From assembly GCA_938030905.1 (NCBI GenBank), contig CALHIW010000034.1, positions 1-36,614 of the forward strand: a stretch of DNA of 36,614 nucleotides, given 5' to 3'. Origin of the DNA: Candidatus Methanomethylicia archaeon (GTDB taxonomy: Archaea; Thermoproteota; Methanomethylicia; CALHIW01). The position numbers were made by a program, and so were the translations under genes. Below the pieces are notes generated by a model. It worked only from the letters and a program-made list of their open reading frames with translations. It was not told where the DNA came from and made no database searches. Each line of letters starts with the position of its first letter. The stretch's first letter is position 1. Positions 16,299 through 26,081 of this stretch are shown piece by piece.

Positions 16299-17236
16299 TG
16301 TAAACACCATACCACAGCTGAAACTCCATATTCTATAAGTCTAGCTAGAATTGATGATTTTGAAATTACATAGGCTTATATTGCCCCATCATGTAATGAT
16401 AAGAAGACAGAGTGATTATGCCATAGGAATACGCCCAAGAATCATTCATAAAGCACTTAATACTGATCTTTAAGTAGTAGAGTATAAACATTATGAGTGT
16501 TTTCGTTTTACTGATTCTTTCTTGTTTCATTCTATCTCTGAACTCGACTGAGGCTCTGAAGATGTTTTCTCCTAAGCCTGTAGAGTGATTTATTGAGATC
16601 CCTCATCCTTTTATCTAGATTCATATCATCTAGGCTAGCTTTCCAACTTAATCATAGGAATGTATTCTTTAAAGACTGATTGCTTCAATACTTCATCCAT
16701 AAGTCTAGGGGATGTTCTCAGTAGACTCTATTTCAACGTCACTATATATAGAGAATAATGCTTTACTCATTCTACCCTTACGGAAATGAAGGTTCATGGA
16801 ACCTATCAATTCATGAATCCAGTTAAGTCTAGAGCAAGATCGAGAATATCTAGCAGGAACTTTGTCCTAAGCTCTACAATCCCACCTCTGAAGTATAAAA
16901 CACAATAGCTAAACAAACAGAAGTCAATTATTGAACACATCCCATATATGGTAAAGCCTTTAGAGCACATTCTTTATATGCAGATAGTTTAGTTACTATA
17001 TAGTGTTTAGTAACATATAATAGCCTCATTAACATAATAGCGATTTGAAGTATACTGTGGTTAAGCTTAACTTATTAAAACCTGGAGATACTGCAATGCT
17101 TAATGCTACTTCACTACATGTTAAACGGCATATAAACTAATGTAAGTGTGAACGTAACTAAATTATGTTGTCTTAACAAATAGAATGAATCATGAGGAAT
17201 AATTTAATCAAGACTTCTAACCACCTCCGGGAAATG
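16299..17236 (-). pseudogene. Gene-free stretch with an eroded, unrecognised coding region
   Basis: About 940 bases with no long frame. On the minus strand between about 16970 and 16490, successive fragments in shifting frames look protein-like: YFRGGIVELRTKFLLDILDL, ALDLTGFMN, HFRKGRMSKALFSIYSDVEI, RLMDEVLKQSVFKEYIPMIK, and LDKRMRDLNKSLYRLRRKHL. Three or more frame changes separate them. They probably derive from one helical protein of about 200 residues, but I cannot name the family. Nothing recognisable lies at 17000-17236. Confidence 0.4.
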
Positions 17237-18130
17237 TTAAGTGAATATTATTCGGTTTCTTATTGTTCCTATTTTTTCAATTGTTATCTCAACTATGTCC
17301 CCATGCTTTAGGAATTTAGGTTCAGGCTTCATGAAGACACCTACACCTGAAGGTGTACCGGTGGCTATTATGTCACCTGGTTCAAGCATCATTCCCTTAC
17401 TTAATACTTCTATTATTCTATCTATTTTATGTACCATTTTTGAAGTTGACGAGTTCTGTCTTACTTCATCATTAACTTTAGTTATTATTTTAAGATCGTA
17501 TGGGTTTTCAACTTCGTCTCTTGTAACTATCCATGGACCCATCGGAGCAAACTGATCTAGACTTTTCCCACGTGTCCATTGTTTATCTTTAGCTTGTATA
17601 TCTCTAGCTGATAAATCATTAAATACTGTATACCCAAATACATACTCTAAAGCTTTAGATGCACTTATTCTTTTACCCAGTTTTCCAATAATAACTGCCA
17701 GCTCCCCCTCATAATCTAGTTGTTGAACATAGTCGGATGGAACATAGATATCGTCAAAGGGCCCCGCTATTGATGTTTTAGGCTTAATAAATATTATAGG
17801 TTCATCAGGAGGAGTTTTATGCTGCTCCTCAGCATGATCTATATAGTTTAATCCTAAACATAGTATTTTTGGTGGGTCTGGTATTGGTGCGAGCAGTTTC
17901 AAACTTTCTAGCTCAAATCCTTGTTTAAAATCTAGTTTCCCAATTTTTTCAAGAATCATGTTTAAATACGCACCAGATATGAAAGATACGATGTCTTCAG
18001 GTAGTTTTAGACCTAACATTACTTCTACATCACTACGATCTATAACAAAATTATTAATTATTAACCCGTAAGATTCTAAACCATTAGGCTTTACATATCT
18101 TAATATTTTAACCATAATGTACTTGTTCAT
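17237..18130 (-). CDS. Fumarylacetoacetate hydrolase (FAH) family protein
   Basis: 297 residues. The FAH fold starts at about 90 (CLGLNYIDHAEEQH). Metal ligands are visible as Glu141 and Glu143 (DYEGELAVIIG) and Asp172 (FNDLSARD). The C-terminal GDIIATGTPSGVGVFM is typical. Members act as acylpyruvate hydrolases, oxaloacetate decarboxylases or isomerases in aromatic-acid breakdown. The exact substrate cannot be told from the sequence, and no degradation genes are adjacent. A second ATG at 18115 (MVKILRYVK) is an equally good start. The gene stands alone on the minus strand. Confidence 0.87.
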   Translation of the reverse strand: MNKYIMVKILRYVKPNGLESYGLIINNFVIDRSDVEVMLGLKLPEDIVSFISGAYLNMILEKIGKLDFKQGFELESLKLLAPIPDPPKILCLGLNYIDHAEEQHKTPPDEPIIFIKPKTSIAGPFDDIYVPSDYVQQLDYEGELAVIIGKLGKRISASKALEYVFGYTVFNDLSARDIQAKDKQWTRGKSLDQFAPMGPWIVTRDEVENPYDLKIITKVNDEVRQNSSTSKMVHKIDRIIEVLSKGMMLEPGDIIATGTPSGVGVFMKPEPKFLKHGDIVEITIEKIGTIRNRIIFT

Positions 18131-18336
18131 ATTCCTTTAAAAATCTTTCTTTAAATCTTAACTTCTTGAACTTAAGCATTAAGTTGTTTCTGAAACTTAT
18201 TGAATCTAACTCACTCTACTTAATGAGATTTAACCATATAAAGTCAATAACTTAGCACTATAACTGTTAAACTTATTAAGTAGCTATATCAATCCATAAT
18301 ATAAGATCTTAAGGTATATATTGTCTCTATAATCAT

Positions 18337-19026
18337 TTATGTTGAGTTTTTACCCTTAAATTTACTAATATATGATAGTACTTCAACATCACTTATATCA
18401 TACCAGTTTTTATAAGCATCTGCAACAGCAAAACCATATGTATCATCTCTAACATTAACACAATAAATAATATCTACGTGTGGAGCTACTAGATTTAATG
18501 CGTTTATGGATGCTGTCGGTACTGCTACAATGATTTTCCCTGGTTTTCTCTTTTTAACATATCTAATAGCTGAAAGCATAGTGTAGCCTGATGCAAGTCC
18601 ATCATCAGTTATTATAGTACTCCTATTATTGATTAATGTTTTCACTAATCCAAAAGCTTTAAAACGCCTCTTTATCTCTTCAATTTCCAGCTTTACAACC
18701 ATGTCTATAATTTCCCTATTGATATTGAAGTAATTTATAATTTCTCTATTAAGTACTATATCTCCATCAGGGTTTACAGCTCCAAATCCTGCTTCTGGAT
18801 TATTTGGGAAGTGAAGCTTTCTACAAATTAATAGGTTAAATTCACATTTAAGTATTAAAGCTAAGGTAACACCTATTGGTACCCCTCCTGAAGGTATTGC
18901 TAACACTACTGGATCTACTAGTTCTTCTATTTTAATCATTTTAGCAAGCTTTACTGCTGCCTCTTCTCTATCTTTAAATACATAATACTTATTCATCAAC
19001 TCTCTATCTACTATTATTTTCCCCAC
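18337..19026 (-). CDS. Predicted phosphoribosyltransferase
   Basis: 229 residues with a PRTase fold. The phosphate-binding loop PSGGVPIG comes early (residues 45-52), and the PRPP-binding motif TIITDDGLASGYTM lies at 137-150. Between them is RKLHFPNNPEAGFGAVNPDGDIVLN, typical of the COG1926-type stand-alone family of predicted phosphoribosyltransferases. The nucleobase or other acceptor is unknown. It starts two bases after the HtrA-like gene stop, so the two form an operon. No frameshift or unusual residue is seen. Confidence 0.85.
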   Translation of the reverse strand: MGKIIVDRELMNKYYVFKDREEAAVKLAKMIKIEELVDPVVLAIPSGGVPIGVTLALILKCEFNLLICRKLHFPNNPEAGFGAVNPDGDIVLNREIINYFNINREIIDMVVKLEIEEIKRRFKAFGLVKTLINNRSTIITDDGLASGYTMLSAIRYVKKRKPGKIIVAVPTASINALNLVAPHVDIIYCVNVRDDTYGFAVADAYKNWYDISDVEVLSYISKFKGKNST

Positions 19027-19028
19027 GA

Positions 19029-19961
19029 CTACTCTAAATAGCCTAGCTTTACAGGTATATTTAGTATTTTATCTCTTCTAATAATAGTTACCTCAATAAT
19101 ATCTTCAATATTCATTCTCTCAATTATTGACTTTAACTTCTCTGTACAGTTCACTTCTCTACCACTAATTGCAGTTATAATATCTCCAGGCTGAATACCG
19201 TAGTAGCCTGCAGGCCCGTTTGGAGCAACATCTATGACCAAACATCCCTTACTTACTGGTAATCCGTAATACTCAGCCATTTTTTCATTTATATCAATAC
19301 CTTGAACGCCAATCCAAGGTCTTAATACCCTTCCATAATTTATAAGGTCGCTAACAACTTTCTTAGCTGTGTTTATTGGTATTGCAAACCCAATTCCTTG
19401 AGCAAATGGAATTATAGCTGTATTTACACCAACTACTTCTCCATTAAGATTTATAAGAGGCCCACCTGAATTTCCAGGATTAATATGGGCATCTGTCTGA
19501 ATCATATCCTCAAAGACTCCTCTCTCAGATTTTATTGTTCTTCTTAATGCACTTACAACACCAATAGTAACTGTAGGCTCTCCTAGTAGACCAAGTGGAT
19601 TACCAATAGCTAAAACAATATGCCCAACCTTAAGTTTTAACGAATCTCCAAGTATGGCTGCTGGCAAGTTCTTCATGTTGACCTTTAGTAATGCTAGATC
19701 TGTTCCCCGATCAATACCTACAACCACACCTCTTAACACCTTACCTCCACTTAATGCAACCTCTACATGCTCTACTCTCTCAACAACATGATAGTTGGTT
19801 AATATGTATCCATTTTCATCTATAATAATTCCTGAGCCTAGGCCTGTTATAGGTATGGGTTGTAGAAAGTAGTCATAAGCAATTCTCAAACTTCCTACAG
19901 CAACAACAGATGGACTTACTTTTTCAACAGCTTTAGCTATAAATTCATCCCATGAATTCAT
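19029..19961 (-). CDS. HtrA/DegP-like serine protease with one PDZ domain, no signal peptide
   Basis: 310 residues. The trypsin-like domain covers about 10-195, with catalytic His58 (TNYHVVE), Asp88 (RGTDLALLKV) and Ser165 (NPGNSGGPL). One PDZ domain follows at about 205-300 (GCLVIDVAPNGPAGYYGIQPGDIITAISG). There is no signal peptide or membrane segment, so it should act in the cytoplasm, probably as an oligomeric quality-control protease. It is the first gene of an operon with the phosphoribosyltransferase. A TATA-like TATAAATA lies about 20 bases before the ATG. Its linkage to a PRTase gene has no obvious functional reason. Confidence 0.92.
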   Translation of the reverse strand: MNSWDEFIAKAVEKVSPSVVAVGSLRIAYDYFLQPIPITGLGSGIIIDENGYILTNYHVVERVEHVEVALSGGKVLRGVVVGIDRGTDLALLKVNMKNLPAAILGDSLKLKVGHIVLAIGNPLGLLGEPTVTIGVVSALRRTIKSERGVFEDMIQTDAHINPGNSGGPLINLNGEVVGVNTAIIPFAQGIGFAIPINTAKKVVSDLINYGRVLRPWIGVQGIDINEKMAEYYGLPVSKGCLVIDVAPNGPAGYYGIQPGDIITAISGREVNCTEKLKSIIERMNIEDIIEVTIIRRDKILNIPVKLGYLE

Positions 19962-19981
19962 ACTAACTTAACTATTTATAA

Positions 19982-20389
19982 TTTTAACCCTAATTTATAA
20001 ATTTTAGCCTTAACATCTTGGATTTTAGTGGTTTGAAAGCAAAATGTAGTATGTTAAACTGATACGCTTAGTATTGCAAGTACTGTATGTAGAGTGGAAT
20101 TAAGCTATAGACCTTAGATTTCCTACAATAAGTTTCAATAAATCCACAAAAGTAAATGGCAAAATAGAAAACTTAAGTCAATATACTATTCTAAACAATT
20201 TCTAGCAAGCATATGAGTGTTAAAGCGTGTTAGATTGAGACTTAACTTGGCAAAGACTACATGAAATACTATAATGCATTGTAAACCTAAGCCGTAAGCT
20301 ATTCTGCACCTTAAATTTATAGAATCTAAGATCTAAAGGAGTATTTACAGCTTGAGCTACATATGTCTATTAAAGATTATACAACTACC
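19982..20389. other. Gene-free stretch
   Basis: About 400 AT-rich bases between the HtrA-like gene's promoter and the end of the FAU-1 gene. No frame, clear inverted repeat or RNA gene was found. Confidence 0.3.
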
Positions 20390-21766
20390 CTAATTTATTG
20401 AAATAAAGGAGTTAATAATATTATTGACCTTAGTTTTAATATAGCTGGGTATTATCCCTTCACTATATAGCTTATTAAATTCCTCTAAATCTAAAATTTT
20501 AACTTCTCCGTTTGGTAGTATGACAATGTCTATAATTAAATCTATATATTTAATGCACTTGTATGTTATTTCTGGCGGTGTGTTTATATTGATGTATCTG
20601 CCCCTTAATGTATTATTTTTTGAGTAGTAGTTATGTGTAATAATCCATTCATTTGGCTTAACCTCCATTATATCATAATCCCCCTCCTCCTTAGAGATGT
20701 TTAATCCATCATACCTGCCACCACCAGTTAGCCTCCTCCTCAGAACCAGTCTTTCCCTACTTATTTCTATGATTGAGCCTGGAGTTAAACTTATAATTTC
20801 CCCTGAAGGTTTAATATGTAATATTTTAACTTTACCCCTTTGTTTTAATAGTTCAATCATGAATTCATGTAGATTTCTTGATACCCAATCTACATTAAGC
20901 TCATTAAGTATTTTTTCGGCAAAATCAACAAGTACTGATCCTATTTTTCCACTTGATTTATAGATATGATGTTTATATACTGTTGGTATAACCTTACTTC
21001 TAACTTTATCCAGCTCTATTTTAGTAGTTGATGGAAAAATAACTCTAGCAATGTATTCTCCCTCAATTAACTCCGTATATGGTGTTTTTTCAGAATTTTT
21101 AAGTATCTCTTTAGCTTTTTCATGGAGATTCTTTAACTCCCCTATCAATGAGACTGTATCAGCATACTGTGCTGAGCTTCTCCACTTAACACCCCATCCC
21201 TCCCTTTTAAAGAGTAATCCTAATGAAATTAATTCTCTTTTAATGTTATGGTCCTTGATGTGCCTGCTTACAATAACCTTATTATCTTGAATTAAATACG
21301 CATATCTTCCCTTAATCCATAGATTACTTGAAAGTTTTAAGTAGTTGCTATGTGTAAAAGATGTTTTAGCAATAGATACTGTAGTAACATCTCCTATCTT
21401 AAAGTCTCCCTTTAAAACACCATATATACCTGGTTTAACCTCAATTATGTATTCGCCGTTTCTAAAATTTTTAACAATACCCTTAACAATAGAGTGTATA
21501 GGCATTAAACATTTTAAAACAATAACTTCTGGAAAATGTGTTTTTAGCTTTTCTAATATTTCCTCTACAGCTCTACGTAAACCAATAATTACAATTCCAT
21601 CCTTACTTTCTAAATCTTTAATAGTGATATCGGGGGCCTCTCTTAAATCTGTAAGCTTAAATCTATCGATAATGATTTTAGTTGGTTGAACAATTTTAAA
21701 TCCCCAATCCATGCAAAGCCTAGTTATAGTAGTGGCGTAAATTCCTCTAACTCTAACATTAAACAT
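20390..21766 (-). CDS. FAU-1 family RNA-binding protein / RNase E/G-like with DUF402 domain
   Basis: 458 residues. The N-terminal half has the RNase E/G-like architecture of archaeal FAU-1: VRGIYATTITRLCMDWGFKIVQPT at the start, then an S1-like strand set around residues 90-130 (IVKGIVKNFRNGEYIIEVKPGIYGVLKG) and the GLLFKREGWGVKWRSSAQYAD block. The C-terminal part is a DUF402 domain ending with LPNGEVKILDLEEFNKLYSEGII. Family knowledge: FAU-1 binds AU-rich RNA and has been linked to rRNA precursor processing. The protein is cytoplasmic. Start and length agree with the family. It is a single gene, divergent from the small ORF at 21939. Confidence 0.85.
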   Translation of the reverse strand: MFNVRVRGIYATTITRLCMDWGFKIVQPTKIIIDRFKLTDLREAPDITIKDLESKDGIVIIGLRRAVEEILEKLKTHFPEVIVLKCLMPIHSIVKGIVKNFRNGEYIIEVKPGIYGVLKGDFKIGDVTTVSIAKTSFTHSNYLKLSSNLWIKGRYAYLIQDNKVIVSRHIKDHNIKRELISLGLLFKREGWGVKWRSSAQYADTVSLIGELKNLHEKAKEILKNSEKTPYTELIEGEYIARVIFPSTTKIELDKVRSKVIPTVYKHHIYKSSGKIGSVLVDFAEKILNELNVDWVSRNLHEFMIELLKQRGKVKILHIKPSGEIISLTPGSIIEISRERLVLRRRLTGGGRYDGLNISKEEGDYDIMEVKPNEWIITHNYYSKNNTLRGRYININTPPEITYKCIKYIDLIIDIVILPNGEVKILDLEEFNKLYSEGIIPSYIKTKVNNIINSFISIN

Positions 21767-21938
21767 TTAAACACCTAGATTTTAAAGAATTCCTACTTAA
21801 ATTCTTTTAAATCTAATTATGGTTTCTATAGGTAAAAAGCAGTATTGTAGATGTATTTCTGGAGGAATAGATTGTGTTTAATTGTTAAAATGTATCGTAA
21901 TTGTTAAAGATATTAGCAGATACATAATTCTGATTAAG

Positions 21939-22196
21939 ATGATAGATGAGGTTAAGACTGTTCGCGAAGAGAATAGAAAGCTTATGGCTGAAGCAAGAAG
22001 AGTGGTTGTTGAAACATATAGACTCATAGCCTCACTTGAATTGCTAGGTGATTTTAGGAAACTTATTATAACTGCTTTTGGAAACGTGTTTGAACTAGAT
22101 AGTTTAAACTCTTTAAATATATTTGTATCTTCCAGTATTTCAGATATTGGAGTTGAGGAAGTTATTAGAGAGGTTCTAGAGTGTATTTCAACATAG
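21939..22196 (+). CDS. Small hypothetical protein, coiled-coil-like
   Basis: From the ATG at 21939 the frame gives 85 residues: a charged helix (KTVREENRKLMAEARRVVVET) followed by a mixed helical region. The frame is open back to a TTG at 21882, which would add 19 residues. I recognise no family and see no motif. The codon-like composition and the convergent hairpin just downstream make it plausible as a real gene, but evidence is thin. Confidence 0.45.
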   Translation: MIDEVKTVREENRKLMAEARRVVVETYRLIASLELLGDFRKLIITAFGNVFELDSLNSLNIFVSSSISDIGVEEVIREVLECIST

Positions 22197-22203
22197 TAGT
22201 TTA

Positions 22204-22233
22204 ACTATATTTAAATATATACTTAAATATAGT
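22204..22233. terminator. AT-rich inverted repeat between convergent genes
   Basis: ACTATATTTAA, an 8-base loop, then TTAAATATAGT: 11-bp perfect arms between the end of the small plus-strand gene (22196) and the end of the radical SAM gene (22240). The position between two stops suggests a bidirectional terminator. The stem is entirely A/T-rich apart from one pair, so it would be weak. Confidence 0.4.
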
Positions 22234-22239
22234 ATTGTA

Positions 22240-23634
22240 TTAAGCATTATATATGCAGCCTGGATCAGGAGCCATGTAGTCATTAAAGTATGCATATGCT
22301 CTTGCTCTACATCCACCGCAAACATACCTATACTTACATACTCCACAGTTTCCTTTCAGTAGATCTTTATTTCTTAGTTTTATAAATACTTCACTATTAT
22401 CCCATAAACACTCAAAATCATCAGTAAGGATATTTCCAACTCTTACTGGTAAGAATACGCATGGTTGAATAACTCCATCGGGCTCTATTGCGCAATAGTT
22501 TCTTCCAGCTCCACATCCGCCAACAAACTCACTTAGCTCTATAAGTCTACCTGGAAGCTTCATTGAGTAGAAATGTGTTGGTACTATAGTTTCACCAATA
22601 TTCTTTGAATTTACCAGTGCAATACGTGCAAACTGTGGGGCTGTGGTTAAAACGGTTAAGTCTCCTTTTAAAGCTTCAATCCATAGGCTTTTAAGCAACT
22701 TCTCCCTTTCACTTGGTGAGAGATCAAGATCAATTTCCCCCCCTCCCCTACCTGTAGGTATGAAGTTATACGCCATAAACCAGTTAACTTTAAGTCTTCT
22801 ACATAAATCTATAATGTCACTAACTTCATAAATGTTTAGCTTAGTTACTGTTGTTGCTACTTCAACAAACATTCCCGACTCAAGAGCGTTTTTTATTCCA
22901 TCAATAACTCTATTAAAAACTCCATTTACCCCCCTGAAGCCATCATGTGTTTTAGAGTTTGCCCCATCAAGACTAATCTGTAAGTATCCAACTCCACTAT
23001 TTTTAAGCTTCTCAACGTTTTCCCTAGTTAAAGTAGTACCATTTGTAGCTATTGCTGTAAATATGCCGTATTCCCTACATAGTTTTAAAACATCAAATAT
23101 ATCATTTCTCACTAATGGTTCCCCGCCTGAGAATGCTATTGATGGTATACCAAAATCTCCAAGAATACTAACAACTCTTAGAGCCTCCTTCCTCCCCATT
23201 TCGTTTTTTAAAGGTTTACCAGCATTACTATAGCAGTGTTTACATTTAAGATTACATGCGTAAGTATAATCCCACACAGTTAGGAATGGTGCTCCTGGTG
23301 TAAACGGTCTTTGTACACCATACTTAGCAATCCCCATAAGAACACAGGCAAATCCCCTCCTCCAATATGGATCCTTAATTTTCCTCCTTATTTTCCATTC
23401 AGATACTCCAAAGCCTTTAGCTCCTCTTTCAATAATCTTATTAATTATCGGATAAACAAGATGCCTACATGTAAAGCAAGCATTACTTCTAATATTTGTG
23501 TAAAACTGTAAAGCTACCTCTATCCGTTTTTCCTTATCTTTTAGGCATCGTCCAGTTAAGTATTTAAGTATGAATTTAAAGTTACCTAGCCTACTTAAGC
23601 CTCCAATATAGCTTATAGCCTCAATATCAGGCAC
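22240..23634 (-). CDS. Radical SAM/SPASM domain protein with Cys-bearing N-terminal extension
   Basis: 464 residues. The radical SAM core starts at about 115, with the cluster motif CNLKCKHC (Cys127, 131, 134), the SAM-binding GGEP and the LQISLDGA strand. The C-terminal SPASM region holds CGAGRNYCAIEPDGVIQPC and CGVCKYRYVCGGCRARAY, ligands for two auxiliary 4Fe-4S clusters. An unusual 110-residue N-terminal extension carries CFTC (Cys53, 56) and Cys97. The general plan resembles AhbD/NirJ haem-modifying enzymes and peptide-modifying SPASM enzymes. No haem genes or small precursor-peptide gene are obvious beside it. The 85-residue ORF next to it is Cys-poor and convergent, so an unlikely substrate. 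Confidence 0.87.
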   Translation of the reverse strand: MPDIEAISYIGGLSRLGNFKFILKYLTGRCLKDKEKRIEVALQFYTNIRSNACFTCRHLVYPIINKIIERGAKGFGVSEWKIRRKIKDPYWRRGFACVLMGIAKYGVQRPFTPGAPFLTVWDYTYACNLKCKHCYSNAGKPLKNEMGRKEALRVVSILGDFGIPSIAFSGGEPLVRNDIFDVLKLCREYGIFTAIATNGTTLTRENVEKLKNSGVGYLQISLDGANSKTHDGFRGVNGVFNRVIDGIKNALESGMFVEVATTVTKLNIYEVSDIIDLCRRLKVNWFMAYNFIPTGRGGGEIDLDLSPSEREKLLKSLWIEALKGDLTVLTTAPQFARIALVNSKNIGETIVPTHFYSMKLPGRLIELSEFVGGCGAGRNYCAIEPDGVIQPCVFLPVRVGNILTDDFECLWDNSEVFIKLRNKDLLKGNCGVCKYRYVCGGCRARAYAYFNDYMAPDPGCIYNA

Positions 23635-23670
23635 AAGTATTAATATTCGGAAAACGTATAAAATTTTTGG

Positions 23671-24066
23671 CTAAAATCTAATAATGTACGGCGCTTCTTC
23701 TACAAGTCTTCTCAACACTGAGAACATCAACTCACTTATACCTAAAACTACACTTACAATTATTACTGCTACTAGAAATGTAAATGTTGAAAGTATGGTT
23801 ATTGCAAATGCTGAAATCCACCCTACTCCAAATATTGATTTTACAGCCCATAGCCAAAGTATTAATGCTAATAAAATACTTAATGAACCAAGTAGCGGAG
23901 TGGAAAGTATAAGTGAGGTAAACACTAGAATTGGCCCAATAATTGATATAAATAATGACCCAACAAATGTAGCTTTACTTCCAACAACTATTCTTGCAGC
24001 CATCCACATCGCAAAGGCAGCTGTTAACCATCCAACAATTAAGCTAATTATAGCTATTGAAATCAT
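23671..24066 (-). CDS. Small four-helix membrane protein
   Basis: 131 residues with four hydrophobic segments (about 3-27, 31-56, 58-75, 82-110) and an amphipathic C-terminal tail. No conserved charged or catalytic residue is visible inside the membrane segments. It resembles small archaeal membrane proteins of unknown function. It lies 36 bases upstream of the radical SAM gene on the same strand, so co-transcription is likely. A frame of similar length on the opposite strand is a mirror artefact of the hydrophobic codons. Confidence 0.65.
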   Translation of the reverse strand: MISIAIISLIVGWLTAAFAMWMAARIVVGSKATFVGSLFISIIGPILVFTSLILSTPLLGSLSILLALILWLWAVKSIFGVGWISAFAITILSTFTFLVAVIIVSVVLGISELMFSVLRRLVEEAPYIIRF

Positions 24067-24650
24067 AACTTTAATCTCTCCCTACTCAATTTAAATGTTT
24101 CTACTTGATAAACCATCTTGTGAACTTAAGTATGTTTAATTACTTTATATTGGTATTGTTTCTATGAGTTCTTAGTATTTATGCCCTCATTAATCCATGT
24201 TTTTAGCAATACTATTGACTTCATAGCATAAATGCATACATACCATTATACTCTCATCATACATGGTATACAATTATCAAAGAACCCAGCTATATCCATA
24301 ATGTATTACTCTCCTAATTAAGTTTTTAACTCCAAACTATTATACTACTGCTTAATCAATATTCTACATAACCTAATACCTATAGTGGTGAATACATTAA
24401 TAATACAGTTGTTTTAGAGTCATATGTAGCCTATCTTCTAATGAATACTATGGTGTAAATGTATTAGCAACATTAACAAATCCATATGTAAAGTACTCTT
24501 CTCAGCAAGAGCTAAAGCACACAATAATCCTAATTTCTAGGACTTATACTAATAGCCTCATCATCAACCATAGTGGCCTTAACCTTCTCCTCACCAAGTT
24601 CAAATAGGAAGCTTAAGGATCATAAACTATGATGTATGGATGCATAGCTC
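24067..24650. other. Gene-free stretch with a dispersed repeat and eroded coding traces
   Basis: Bases 24112-24160 match 30677-30727 almost exactly (core ACTTAAGTATGTTTAATTAC). Further right, on the minus strand, fragments such as FELGEEKVKATMVDDEAIS and LLCALALAEKSTLHMDLLML suggest an old gene cut by frameshifts. No family is recognisable. Confidence 0.35.
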
Positions 24651-24658
24651 TTAATAAT

Positions 24659-25370
24659 GAACTCATCTCTAAACCCCGTATTTTAAGTGTATTGTTATGT
24701 ATGTTATGGGGGTTTGTAGGTTGTTGCTAGTTTTTCATATCTATTATTTAAGGCTTTAAGCTTAGATTCTCTCAATATTAGACTTCACCTTCCTTTAATC
24801 TCAGCATTGATGTTTAGGCTTCTCTCCATTTCTAGGGTTTAGAGACATATTGTCTCCATATTAATGGATTATAGCCTATCTCTATAGCCTCAGTATCATA
24901 TGTGAAATCTATGTAAAGCTCTTCTGGAGGTTTCTAAGCCTCCGAATCTTGTTAAACGTTTTGAGTTCATTTCCAGGCCTTAGAGCTATGCTTAAAGATA
25001 TTGATTCCCATCCACGATACATGGATTTAAGCATAAAAGGCCTAAATCCATCAGAGCTCATCCTCTATTTAGTTTCTACTGTTAAGCTATCTATACATAC
25101 CCTACCAGCCCCATAGATGTAGAATCCTGAATACTCTATCCCATAACCCTCTTCTCAAGCGCTTAAGCTTCCTCCAGGCAGTCTTATGTGAACCATACCT
25201 AGTAGACTATCCATCTACAACCAGTAACAAGCACATAAAGCATCCACTTATGATACACTTATCATTAACCCCAACCTATCTAGCCCTAGATGAAAGGAGA
25301 ATTTAATAAAGCCCCATTTCTCACCAGAAAATCCTCTAAACTCCATAACAAAACCTTACAAAGAAAAGCC
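24659..25370 (-). pseudogene. IS5-like transposase remnant, copy B
   Basis: Second copy of the remnant at 11697-12330, in the same orientation. The first about 110 bases are nearly identical, and the same minus-strand fragments appear (YDTEAIE, then GEKPKHQ, then SNIERI and ALNNRYEKLATTYKP). More indels separate the copies further on, where only blocks such as the AAGCTATC...TACATACCC...ACCAG segment align. No intact ends or target duplication. Non-functional. Confidence 0.6.
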
Positions 25371-26081
25371 TAAAAGTTTAGAAACAAATTCAATAATAAG
25401 CTTAGAATATTTAAATCTATCTGTATGAGTGGAAATATGTAAGCATCATAACAATAAGAGTAAATGGAATCCCTTCCCTAATAAACTTAGGGGCTCCAAC
25501 TATATCTTCACCATAAGTAAAGGATGAAAAACCAAGTAAAGCTAAATTTCACGAAGTGTTGGGAGACGCAGCAATTCAAGGAGTTAAATTATATTAAGCT
25601 ATTAATACTCTACCACTCAGTAGCTTGATTCTTATATTCAGAAGAAGTACTCATCTATTGATGCTAGGATAGAATGTATCTTGCTGACTTAGGCCATTAA
25701 CTACATTGCTTTCACATCTAAAGTTCACAGGGTCTTAAAATAGTAGAAGAAGTTGTATATCCCCATATATGAACTGAAAGACACTAATTAAAGCATACTA
25801 CAAGTAATAGGATACAATATAAACGTAAGCAATCAGTTAAGTTAAGCTATAGACTTCATTGATAGCTTCAAGACTAATAGATATGTAGATATTCAGAGAG
25901 GCAATAGGATATATCTAGTATATAGTTATAAACTCCTCATGGAATATTCTTATTTAGGTCAATCATGAGACTTTCCAATTGATTTCAACCGTGATGAAGA
26001 GGAGCAATTTATAATCCAGTTAGTTTTGGTAGTGGGTATTGCTATAGACTTTTGTTGTACAATGTATTTTAAGTTTATTTG
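25371..26081. other. Gene-free stretch
   Basis: About 700 bases without a long frame. At 25438-25495 a plus-strand fragment reads VSIITIRVNGIPSLINLGAP, then after a stop KAKFHEVLGDAAIQGVKLY; this may be the tail of a lost gene. Nothing else is recognisable. Confidence 0.3.

Noticed and set aside
21882..22196. The 85-residue small ORF as precursor peptide of the SPASM enzyme
   Set aside because: It is convergent, not co-directional, has a single Cys near its end and no repeated or leader-core layout.
23684..24094. 136-codon plus-strand frame opposite the membrane protein
   Set aside because: It mirrors the hydrophobic minus-strand gene, and its predicted protein has no membrane or domain pattern. 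The minus-strand frame has a clean four-helix layout.
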